From Variovorax sp. (GTDB lineage: Bacteria > Pseudomonadota > Gammaproteobacteria > Burkholderiales > Burkholderiaceae_C): a stretch of 7,837 nt of DNA. Positions within the stretch are counted from its first letter, which is position 1. Each line of letters begins with the position of its first letter. The position numbers were made by a program, and so were the translations under genes. The stretch lies in contig JAQGMX010000365.1 in the NCBI GenBank assembly GCA_028292145.1, positions 1-7,837 on the forward strand, given 5' to 3'. This document shows positions 1-6,142 of the stretch, piece after piece. Under the pieces are notes generated by a model. It saw nothing but the letters and a program-made list of their open reading frames with translations, was not told the DNA's origin and made no database searches.

Positions 1-1456
1 GGAGACCGACCGCATCAACGTCTTCCTGTCGCTGCACGCGCTCGACTTCCTCACCGACGTGCTGATGATCGTCATGACCGCCGCCATCCTGGTGTCGATC
101 AACCCGCTGCTGGCGGTCGTCACGCTGGTGCCGCTGCCCTTCATCGGCTGGATGATCAATTTCGTGCGCGACCGCCTGCGCACCGGCTTCGAGAAGATCG
201 ACCGCGTCTGGAGCGAGGTCACCAACGTGCTGGCCGACACGATCCCCGGCATCCGCGTGGTCAAGGCCTTCGCTCAGGAAAAGCGGGAAGCCAACCGTTT
301 CCGGGACGCCAACCAATACAACCTGCAGGTCAACGACAAGCTTAACAAGACTTGGTCGCTGTTCACGCCCAGCGTGTCGCTGCTGACAGAAATCGGCCTG
401 CTGGTGGTGTGGGGCTTCGGCATCTGGCAGGTGGCGCGCGGGCGCATCACGGTCGGCGTGCTGACGGCCTTCATCGCCTACATCGGGCGCTTCTACACGC
501 GGCTGGATTCGATGAGCCGCATCGTCTCGGTCACGCAGAAGGCTGCGGCCGGTGCCAAGCGCATCTTCGACATCCTCGACCACGTCAGCAACGTGCCGGA
601 ACCGGCGAATCCGGTGAAGCTGGAGCGCCTGTCGGGCCGGATCGAGATGCGCGGCATCGGCTTCCGCTACGGTTCGCGCGCCGTGATCCGCGACATGGAC
701 CTGGCGATCGAGCCGGGCCAGATGATCGGGCTGGTCGGCCACAGCGGCTCGGGCAAGAGCACGCTGGTGAACCTGATCTGCCGCTTCTACGACGTGACCG
801 ACGGCGCGATCGTGGTCGACGGCGTCGACATCCGCCGCTTCGCCGTGGCCGATTACCGGCGCCACGTCGGTCTGGTGCTGCAGGAGCCGTTCCTGTTCTT
901 CGGCACCATCGCCCAGAACATCGCCTACGGCAAGCCGGAAGCGACGCGCGAGGAAATCGTCTCGGCCGCACGTGCGGCCCATGCGCACGACTTTATTCTG
1001 CGGCTGCCGCACGGCTACGACTCGCTGGTCGGCGAGCGCGGCCAGGGCCTGTCGGGCGGCGAGCGGCAACGCATCAGCATCGCGCGCGCGCTGCTGATCG
1101 ATCCGCGCATCCTGATCCTCGACGAGGCGACTTCGGCCGTCGACACCGAGACCGAGAAGGAAATCCAGAAGGCGCTCGACAACCTGGTGAAGGGCCGCAC
1201 CACCATCGCCATCGCACACCGCCTCTCGACGCTGCGCAAGGCCGACCGGCTGGTGGTGATGGACCGCGGCGAAATCGTCGAGGTCGGACCGCACGACGCG
1301 CTCATGGAAAAGCAGGGCGCGTATTGGCGGCTGTATCAGGCGCAACTGCGCACGGCCGACGACGACGACGTGGCGCAGGGGGTGGTCGACGAGCGTCTGA
1401 GCGTTGCCGTCGCGCTCACGACCGGCCATGCGGCCCATCCGGCGGGGGATGCATGA
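1..1456 (+). CDS. ABC transporter, fused permease/ATP-binding protein (5' truncated), probably cyanophycin-associated
   Basis: This is the C-terminal part of an exporter-type ABC half-transporter in the inner membrane. The reading frame is open from base 2, so the true start lies upstream of the window. The first ~130 visible residues are the end of the transmembrane domain, with hydrophobic segments around 59-165 and 385-500. The nucleotide-binding domain follows and is complete: Walker A GHSGSGKST (737-763), Q-loop glutamine (881-883), signature LSGGERQR (1049-1072), Walker B ILILDE (1109-1126) and the H-loop histidine (1217-1219). A ~30-residue acidic tail follows. Its stop codon overlaps the start of the DUF1854 gene, so the two are probably co-translated. 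From memory, exporters next to DUF1854 genes are annotated as cyanophycin metabolism-associated; the substrate is unknown and no cph gene is visible here. Most likely it dimerises with a second ABC gene upstream. Family is certain; the cyanophycin link is inference. Confidence 0.94.
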   Translation, partial: ETDRINVFLSLHALDFLTDVLMIVMTAAILVSINPLLAVVTLVPLPFIGWMINFVRDRLRTGFEKIDRVWSEVTNVLADTIPGIRVVKAFAQEKREANRFRDANQYNLQVNDKLNKTWSLFTPSVSLLTEIGLLVVWGFGIWQVARGRITVGVLTAFIAYIGRFYTRLDSMSRIVSVTQKAAAGAKRIFDILDHVSNVPEPANPVKLERLSGRIEMRGIGFRYGSRAVIRDMDLAIEPGQMIGLVGHSGSGKSTLVNLICRFYDVTDGAIVVDGVDIRRFAVADYRRHVGLVLQEPFLFFGTIAQNIAYGKPEATREEIVSAARAAHAHDFILRLPHGYDSLVGERGQGLSGGERQRISIARALLIDPRILILDEATSAVDTETEKEIQKALDNLVKGRTTIAIAHRLSTLRKADRLVVMDRGEIVEVGPHDALMEKQGAYWRLYQAQLRTADDDDVAQGVVDERLSVAVALTTGHAAHPAGDA

Positions 1457-1941
1457 ACATGACGACACAGACGATGACGACAAATTTCCAGCTCGAGCGC
1501 GACGCTTTCGGGCGGCTGGTGCTGATTGATGCGCGCGGCCAGCGGCACGAAGGCGTGGTGCCGGTGCGCGCGTTTCCGCTGAGCGCGCCGGGCGAAGGGC
1601 TTTCGCTGGTCGGCGCCGACGGCCGGGAGCGGTTGTGGATCGACCGCGCCGATGCGCTGCCAGCCGCCACGCAGGAAATCCTCGCCGCCGACCTTTCCGC
1701 GCGCGATTTCGCGCCGGAACTGCTGAAGCTGCACAGCGTCTCGAGCTTCGGCGTGCCGAGCACCTGGACGATCAGCACCGACCGTGGCGACACCACGTTC
1801 GTCTTGAAGGCGGAGGAGGACATCCGCCGTCTCGAAGGCGGCTCGCTGCTGATCGCGAGTTCGCACGGACTGCAGTTCCGCGTCGCCGATCCGAAGGCGC
1901 TGGACCGGCCGTCGCGCAGATTGCTCGAGAGATTTCTTTGA
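1453..1941 (+). CDS. DUF1854 family protein (cyanophycin-associated type)
   Basis: A 162-residue soluble protein without signal peptide or membrane segment. After a short Thr/Met-rich N-terminus it shows the conserved landmarks I associate with DUF1854: an early GRLVLIDARG strand, PVRAFPLSAPGEG, a GRERLWIDR segment, LLKLHSVSSFGVPSTW, TDRGDTTFVLKAEEDIRRL, a SHGLQFRVAD segment and the end motif SRRLLERFL. The start at 1453 is chosen because it overlaps the upstream TGA (ATGA) and has a GGGGGA Shine-Dalgarno at 1444-1449; an ATG two codons later (1459) is possible. The biochemical function is unknown. The fixed pairing with an ABC exporter suggests an accessory or regulatory role for that transporter. 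Its stop codon lies within the -35 box of the next promoter, so this operon ends here. Confidence 0.9.
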   Translation: MNMTTQTMTTNFQLERDAFGRLVLIDARGQRHEGVVPVRAFPLSAPGEGLSLVGADGRERLWIDRADALPAATQEILAADLSARDFAPELLKLHSVSSFGVPSTWTISTDRGDTTFVLKAEEDIRRLEGGSLLIASSHGLQFRVADPKALDRPSRRLLERFL

Positions 1942-1967
1942 CGGAACGCCGGAAGGCTGGCGATAAT
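1938..1967 (+). promoter_or_regulatory. Sigma-70 promoter for the riboswitch-dadA transcript
   Basis: TTGACG (1938-1943) and GATAAT (1962-1967) each match the sigma-70 consensus at 5 of 6 positions and are 18 bp apart. The expected start of transcription is near 1974, directly in front of the first aptamer stem (1975), which fits a promoter dedicated to the riboswitch RNA. The -35 box includes the TGA stop codon of the DUF1854 gene (1939-1941). Assigned by sequence match and position only. Confidence 0.65.
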
Positions 1968-1974
1968 CGCAACA

Positions 1975-2046
1975 TCCAGGAGAAACGATGCCGTAAGGCG
2001 ACGTTACCGTAGGCGCAATCCCGAAACGCTCAGGTCCCGTACTGGA
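1975..2046 (+). promoter_or_regulatory. Glycine aptamer 1 (diverged core)
   Basis: P1 pairs TCCAG (1975-1979) with CTGGA (2042-2046). It is followed by GGAGAA, a hairpin formed by AACG/CGTT (1984-1987 with 2002-2005) and GCC/GGC (1990-1992 with 1997-1999) around a GTAA loop, then CCGTAGGCGCAA (2007-2018), GAAACGCTCAGG (2023-2034) and GTAC (2039-2042). The order matches the glycine aptamer, but CCGTAGG replaces CCGAAGG and GTAC replaces GGAC, so glycine affinity may differ from that of aptamer 2. Confidence 0.82.
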
Positions 2047-2058
2047 GAAATCAATCAA

Positions 2059-2158
2059 ACTGGAGAGTGTTGCAGTCCGTCCTATCGACGGGCATGCAGC
2101 CGCCGAAGGTGCAAACCGGTCCGTCGCGACCGGTGAATCTCTCAGGCAAAAGGACAGT
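2059..2158 (+). promoter_or_regulatory. Glycine aptamer 2 (canonical core)
   Basis: P1 pairs ACTG (2059-2062) with CAGT (2155-2158). Stems TGCA/TGCA (2071-2074 with 2095-2098) and CCGTC/GACGG (2077-2081 with 2087-2091) form one arm. ACCGGTC/GACCGGT (2115-2121 with 2128-2134) forms another. The joining segments GCCGAAGGTGCAA and CTCTCAGGCAAAAGGAC are textbook glycine-aptamer sequences. P1 ends one base before the terminator stem. Confidence 0.93.
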
Positions 2159-2159
2159 G

Positions 2160-2194
2160 GGGCCGGCTACCGATTTTGGTAGCCGGCCCTTTTC
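2160..2194 (+). terminator. Intrinsic terminator (riboswitch expression platform)
   Basis: GGGCCGGCTACC (2160-2171) pairs perfectly with GGTAGCCGGCCC (2178-2189), giving a 12-bp GC-rich stem with loop GATTTT, followed by TTTTC. It lies between the aptamers and the dadA ATG, so full-length mRNA requires read-through. The stem starts one base after the 3' strand of aptamer 2 P1, so the two do not compete in the simple way seen in many ON switches. Confidence 0.92.
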
Positions 2195-2231
2195 TTTGTC
2201 CTTTCGAAACCTGAACCTGAGAGAAAACCCC

Positions 2232-3533
2232 ATGAAAGTCATCGTGATGGGCGCCGGCGTGATCGGCGTCGCGACCGCCTGGTATCTGAACCAGGCCGGC
2301 CATGAAGTCACCGTGCTGGAGCGCAACGCCGGCGCCGCGCGCGAAACCAGCTTCGGCAACGGCGGGCAGATTTCGGTCAGCCATGCCGAGCCGTGGGCCA
2401 ACCCTTCGGCACCGTTCAAGCTGCTGAAATGGCTGGGCCGCGAAGATGCGCCGCTGCTGTTTCGCCTGCGTGCCGATCCGGCGCAATGGGCCTGGGGGCT
2501 CAAGTTTCTCGCCCAGTGCGGCAAGCAGCGCTCGACCCGCAACATGATCCAGCTGCTGAACCTCGGCACCTACAGCCGTTCCAGCCTGCAGCAGCTGCGC
2601 ACCGACACCGACATCGCCTACGACCATCTGACCAAGGGCATCCTGCATTACTACACCAGCGGCAAGGAGTTCGAGTCGGCGCTGGAGCCGGCGCGGATCA
2701 TGCGCGAGCTGGGTTGCGAGCGTCAGGTGATCGATGCCGACGAAGTCGTGCGCATCGAACCTGCGATGAAGTCGATCCGGCCGCAGCTGGCCGGCGCCAC
2801 CTACACCAGCGCCGACGAATCGGGCGATGTGCACAAGTTCACGACCGAGCTGGCCCGCAAGGCAGCCGAGAACGGCGTGAAGTTTCGCTACGGCGTGCGC
2901 ATCCAGCGTCTTCGCAAGCTCGGCGGCGCGATGGCCGGCGTCGAGATCGCCAGCGAAACCGGCATGTACGACGTGCTGACCGCCGACGCCTACGTGCTGG
3001 CGCTCGGCAGCTTCAGCACCCAACTGGCGCGCGACGCCGGCGTGCCGCTCGACGTCTATCCGGCCAAGGGCTATTCGGCGACGCTGCCGGTGCTCGACGA
3101 AAGCAAGGCGCCCAGCGTCAGCCTGACCGACGACGAATACAAGCTGGTGTTCTCGCGCTTCGGCAACCGCATGCGCATCGCCGGCACGGCCGAATTGAAC
3201 GGCTACGACCTGTCGCTGAACCCGGCCCGCTGCCGCGCCATCGTGCAGCGCGCGCTGGAAGTCTTCCCGGGCATGAGCCGGCCGGAGCTGGCCACGTTCT
3301 GGGCCGGGCTGCGTCCCGCCACACCGGGCAACGTGCCCTACATCGGCAAGAGCCGGCTCGAAGGTCTGTACCTGAACACCGGCCACGGCACGCTCGGCTG
3401 GACGCACGGTTGCGGTTCGGGCCGCGCGCTGGCCGAACTGATGTCGGGCCGTCAGCCGGAAGTCGATTTCGGCTTCTGCGGCTACACGCGGCGCAGCGCA
3501 ACGGTCTCGACCCGGCCGGCAATGGCGATCTGA
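2232..3533 (+). CDS. dadA: D-amino acid dehydrogenase (FAD-dependent, DadA type)
   Basis: A 433-residue protein that oxidatively deaminates D-amino acids (classically D-alanine) to 2-oxo acids and ammonia, passing electrons to the respiratory chain at the inner membrane. The N-terminus has the FAD dinucleotide fold GAGVIG (residues 7-12) with the ribose-binding Glu30 in VLER, then ETSFGNGGQIS (38-48). The C-terminal FAD motif reads GLRPATPGNVPYIG, followed by NTGHGTLGWTHGCGSG; both match E. coli DadA closely, and the length equals E. coli DadA (432). The ATG at 2232 is chosen because it begins the FAD fold and has GAGAGA (2219-2224) 7 nt upstream. The frame stays open into the aptamer, but those upstream codons are RNA structure. 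There is no adjacent alanine racemase. The glycine riboswitch suggests the physiological substrate may include glycine, or that glycine signals amino acid surplus; this is inference. Related DAO-family enzymes include glycine oxidase (ThiO), but the sequence is clearly DadA-like. Confidence 0.93.
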   Translation: MKVIVMGAGVIGVATAWYLNQAGHEVTVLERNAGAARETSFGNGGQISVSHAEPWANPSAPFKLLKWLGREDAPLLFRLRADPAQWAWGLKFLAQCGKQRSTRNMIQLLNLGTYSRSSLQQLRTDTDIAYDHLTKGILHYYTSGKEFESALEPARIMRELGCERQVIDADEVVRIEPAMKSIRPQLAGATYTSADESGDVHKFTTELARKAAENGVKFRYGVRIQRLRKLGGAMAGVEIASETGMYDVLTADAYVLALGSFSTQLARDAGVPLDVYPAKGYSATLPVLDESKAPSVSLTDDEYKLVFSRFGNRMRIAGTAELNGYDLSLNPARCRAIVQRALEVFPGMSRPELATFWAGLRPATPGNVPYIGKSRLEGLYLNTGHGTLGWTHGCGSGRALAELMSGRQPEVDFGFCGYTRRSATVSTRPAMAI

Positions 3534-3552
3534 CCGGTACTTTCGGCGACCG

Positions 3553-5382
3553 TCAGCGCGCGTCCCAGTCCTTGCCGGCGCGCCGCTGCCGCTCTTCACG
3601 CTCCTTCGCCATCTGCTCGGCGAACTGCTGACGCCCCTCCTTGGCGACGGCGATCAGCTTGGCGCGGTCCTTGTAGTGCGGATAGGTGTCGGCCGTCAGC
3701 TTCTGGTTGCGCCGCCGGAACGACATCGCCGATTCGCGCGCCTCGTGTGCCGGCCAGCCGAGCACCTCGAGCACCGAGCGCGCGCTGCGCAGCGACGACT
3801 CGAACAGTTCGCGCTCGATGAACTCCACCTTGCGGTCGAGCAGCTGGTAGAGATGGCCGACGTTGCGCGCCCGCGCGACGATCCGCGCCTGCGGAAAGTG
3901 CTCGCGCACCAGATCGACGATTTCCAGCGACTGCTCGATGTCGTCCACCGCCACCACGATCGCCATCGCGCTGCCGGCACCGGCCGTGCGCAGCAGGTCG
4001 AGCCGCGTCGCATCGCCGTAGAAGACGCGGAAGCCGAATTCGCGCAAGCCCTCGACCGTGTCCGGGTCGTGATCGAGCACCGTCACCTTGATGCCTTGCG
4101 AGCCGATCACGCGGCCGACGATCTGTCCGTAGCGCCCGAAACCGCAGATCAGTACCTTCGGCTCCTGCTGTTCGGAGATTTCGTCCATCGCCTTGCCGCC
4201 GTCCAGGCTGTAGCGCGGCAGCACGAACTTGTCGATCAGTACCAGCAGCAGCGGCGACACCAGCATCGACAACGCCACCGCCGCGATCAGGAAAGAGGCG
4301 ATGGCCGGCGCCAGCACGTCCGGACCGGCCGCCTGGAACACCACGAAAGCGAATTCGCCGCCTTGGGCGAGCAGGAGCGTAAAGACCGGCCGCTGCTGGT
4401 AAGGCACCTTCATCAGCATCGAAAGGCCGTAGATCACCGCGCATTTCAGGACCAGGAAGCCGACGACGACCAGCGCCATCAACCCCGGGTTGGCCATCAG
4501 CACGCCAAAGTCGATGCTCATGCCGATCGCGATGAAGAAAAGGCCGAGCAGTAGGCCTTTGAACGGCTCGATGTCGGTTTCGAGCTCGCGCCGGTATTCG
4601 CTTTCGGCCAGCAGCACGCCGGCCAGAAAGGCGCCGAGCGCCATCGACAGGCCGACGAACTGCATCAGCGCCGCGATGGCGACCACCAGCAGCAACGCCG
4701 CGGCGGTGAAGATTTCGGGCGTGTTGCTGCGCGCGATCCAGCGAAACACCGGCCGCAGCAGCAGGCGGCCGCCGAGCACGATGGCTGCGATCACGCCGAT
4801 GATCTTCGCGGCCTGCCATGCGCGAGCCGCGCCTGTCACGGCCTCGTGCGTGTCCGCTCCCACGCCGGCCAGCAAGGGTAGCAGCGCGAGGATCGGGATC
4901 GCGGCCACGTCCTGAAACAGCAGGATCGAGAAGCCGGCTTGTCCGCTGACCGCCGGCAACAGATTGCGTTCGCCGAAGACCTGCAGCGCGATGGCGGTCG
5001 ACGACAGCGCCAGCCCCAGCGCAGCCACCAGCGCCACGCGCCACTCGGCACCCGCCAGGTAGCCGACGCCGAACAGCACCGCCGCGCAGCCGAGCACTTG
5101 AGCCGAACCCCAGCCGAAGATCGGGCGCCGCAGGCTCCAGAGCCGGTCGGGTTCGAGTTCGAGGCCGACGAGGAACAGCATCAGTACGACGCCGAACTCG
5201 GCGAAATGCAGCACGTCCTGAGGGCTGGAAACCAGGCCCAGGCCCCAGGGGCCGATGGCGATGCCGGCCGCGAGGTAGCCGATGATCGAGCCGAGTCCGA
5301 GGGCGCGGGAAAGCGGCACCACCAGCACGGCGGCACCCAGGTAGATGAGGCTGTTGGTCAGCCAGGCAGGCGCGTGTTCCAT
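3553..5382 (-). CDS. kefC: Glutathione-regulated potassium-efflux antiporter KefC
   Basis: A 609-residue CPA2-family inner-membrane K+/H+ antiporter; such proteins acidify the cytoplasm and protect against electrophiles when glutathione adducts release inhibition. Residues ~8-385 are a run of hydrophobic segments including FAEFGVVLMLFLVGLELEP and ALGLALSSTAIALQ. The regulatory loop ELETDIEPFKG (266-276) is followed by LFFIAIGMSIDFG, nearly identical to E. coli KefC. A TrkA-N/RCK domain begins near 408: nucleotide-binding GFGRYGQ (414-420), VLDHDPD and FYGDATR (454-460). Residues I recall as glutathione contacts in E. coli KefC have equivalents: Arg417, Arg524 in ERELFE and Asn559 in FRRRN. 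The Lys/Arg/Glu-rich tail is shorter than in E. coli. It lies 18 bp after kefF, so the two are co-transcribed, with GGAAGA 8 nt before the ATG as a modest ribosome site. It converges on dadA. Confidence 0.95.
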   Translation of the reverse strand: MEHAPAWLTNSLIYLGAAVLVVPLSRALGLGSIIGYLAAGIAIGPWGLGLVSSPQDVLHFAEFGVVLMLFLVGLELEPDRLWSLRRPIFGWGSAQVLGCAAVLFGVGYLAGAEWRVALVAALGLALSSTAIALQVFGERNLLPAVSGQAGFSILLFQDVAAIPILALLPLLAGVGADTHEAVTGAARAWQAAKIIGVIAAIVLGGRLLLRPVFRWIARSNTPEIFTAAALLLVVAIAALMQFVGLSMALGAFLAGVLLAESEYRRELETDIEPFKGLLLGLFFIAIGMSIDFGVLMANPGLMALVVVGFLVLKCAVIYGLSMLMKVPYQQRPVFTLLLAQGGEFAFVVFQAAGPDVLAPAIASFLIAAVALSMLVSPLLLVLIDKFVLPRYSLDGGKAMDEISEQQEPKVLICGFGRYGQIVGRVIGSQGIKVTVLDHDPDTVEGLREFGFRVFYGDATRLDLLRTAGAGSAMAIVVAVDDIEQSLEIVDLVREHFPQARIVARARNVGHLYQLLDRKVEFIERELFESSLRSARSVLEVLGWPAHEARESAMSFRRRNQKLTADTYPHYKDRAKLIAVAKEGRQQFAEQMAKEREERQRRAGKDWDAR

Positions 5383-5400
5383 GGAGGTTCTTCCGGCTTT

Positions 5401-6066
5401 TCAGCTTGCCGGCGCTTCGACAGGCGCGGTTTCGGGACGGTCCTGCGCGGGCACCACACAGGTCGCGCAGACGCCGAGCTCGTCCATCTCCGGCCAGTCC
5501 GGATAGCTCGCGAGCCGCTCGGCGAAGGTGTCGGCATGGGCTTCGAGCGACGCCTGATCGGTGCTGCGCGCGCCGTGCAGGATCAGCGGCGGCAGAAAAC
5601 GCATGCCGCACAGCGCCGCCGTCTGCTCGTAGGGCGGCAGGAAGGCGTCGAAGAAATAGCGGTTGTAGCCCTGCGGGTGGTAGCTGTCCTCCGCCGCGCC
5701 GGTCGACGCCACCAGCCACAGGTCTTTCCCCAGAAGCGCGGAGCCGCCTTCGCCGTAGGCCCAGCCGTAGCGAAGCACCTCGTCGAGCCAGAGTTTCTGC
5801 AGCGCCGGCATCGAATACCACTGGATCGGGTGCACCAGCACCAGCAGATCGGCCGCTTCGACGCGTTCCCTTTCGACCTCGGCGTCGATGGCGTAGTCAG
5901 GATAGGTGGCATAGAGATCGTTGATGTCGATCTGCGCGCCCGCCGCTCTGGCGGAATCTGCGGCGGTCATGAGGCGGCGGGTCACGCGCGACTCGCGCCA
6001 GTGCGGATGGGCGGCGATCAGATAGATGCTCTGCCGGTTTTTCGGCACTGTTGTCATGGGCGTCAT
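5401..6066 (-). CDS. kefF: KefF-type NAD(P)H oxidoreductase, ancillary subunit of KefC
   Basis: A 221-residue flavodoxin-fold (Flavodoxin_2) protein. KefF and KefG are FMN-binding quinone reductases that sit on the KefC/KefB RCK domain and are needed for full efflux activity. Visible family marks: LIAAHPHWRESRVTRRLM near the N-terminus (phosphate loop), INDLYATYPDYAID (48-61) and HPIQWYSMPALQKLWLDEVL (79-98) followed by YGWAYGEGG, closer to E. coli KefF than KefG. It exceeds KefF (about 176 residues) because of an extended start and a Pro/Ala-rich tail after about residue 190 that holds a CxxC (Cys200, Cys203). Start choice: ATG at 6066 is favoured because TATGTT lies just upstream as a -10; ATG 6057 is an alternative, and an ATG at 6144 would add 26 Arg-rich residues and run into the hydratase start. 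No Shine-Dalgarno is seen. Confidence 0.88.
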   Translation of the reverse strand: MTPMTTVPKNRQSIYLIAAHPHWRESRVTRRLMTAADSARAAGAQIDINDLYATYPDYAIDAEVERERVEAADLLVLVHPIQWYSMPALQKLWLDEVLRYGWAYGEGGSALLGKDLWLVASTGAAEDSYHPQGYNRYFFDAFLPPYEQTAALCGMRFLPPLILHGARSTDQASLEAHADTFAERLASYPDWPEMDELGVCATCVVPAQDRPETAPVEAPAS

Positions 6067-6072
6067 GCCGCG

Positions 6073-6078
6073 AACATA
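6073..6078 (-). promoter_or_regulatory. Candidate -10 box for leaderless kefFC mRNA
   Basis: On the minus strand TATGTT (4 of 6 consensus) ends 6 nt before the kefF ATG at 6066, placing the predicted transcription start at or within a base or two of the A of ATG. I see no convincing -35 at 16-18 bp. Weak evidence alone; supported by the same arrangement at the two other starts nearby. Confidence 0.35.
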
Positions 6079-6129
6079 GCGCGCTTTTGCTTTGTCGCGC
6101 CGTGGACACGACCGCCGGGCGCGCCGATC

Positions 6130-6135
6130 TACAGT
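6130..6135 (+). promoter_or_regulatory. Candidate -10 box for leaderless hydratase mRNA
   Basis: TACAGT (4 of 6 consensus) ends 7 nt before the ATG at 6143, with no ribosome-binding sequence between. TGGACA at 6103-6108 resembles a -35 (5 of 6) but is 21 bp away, longer than normal. The 76-bp space between the kefF and hydratase starts must hold both divergent promoters. Confidence 0.35.
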
Positions 6136-6142
6136 GCGCGCC

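Larger units (their letters stand above)
1975..2158 (+). promoter_or_regulatory. Tandem (two-aptamer) glycine riboswitch upstream of dadA
   Basis: Two glycine-aptamer-like units lie in direct tandem with a 12-nt linker (2047-2058), followed by an intrinsic terminator and then dadA. The downstream unit carries the family's diagnostic sequences almost unchanged: GGAGAG (2062-2067), GCCGAAGG-GCAA (2102-2114) and CTCTCAGGC-AAAAGGAC (2139-2155). The upstream unit has the same order of elements in a shorter, diverged form. This is the classic architecture of glycine-sensing leaders, where glycine binding alters transcription termination. Known members mostly control glycine cleavage or glycine transport genes; here the only gene in range is a D-amino acid dehydrogenase. 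Family identity is secure for aptamer 2 and very likely for aptamer 1. Whether glycine switches the gene on or off is not settled by the sequence. Confidence 0.93.

Noticed and set aside
2067..2231. In-frame extension of dadA upstream (GTG at 2067, ATG at 2094)
   Set aside because: These codons lie within the conserved glycine aptamer 2 and the terminator; DadA homologues begin at the FAD fold at 2232, which has its own ribosome site.
3534..3552. Possible bidirectional terminator (CGGT/ACCG) between dadA and kefC
   Set aside because: Only a 4-bp stem with no U-tract; not enough to call a terminator.
2142..3599. Long minus-strand open frame opposite dadA
   Set aside because: Composition is His/Ala/Arg/Gln-rich with no recognisable domain; it mirrors the codon structure of dadA.
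3596..5821. Very long open frame antisense-like to kefC/kefF (over 700 codons, minus strand, other frame)
   Set aside because: It is Arg/Ala/Gly-rich and low-complexity, typical of a shifted frame in GC-rich coding DNA; kefC and kefF in the competing frames match known families throughout.
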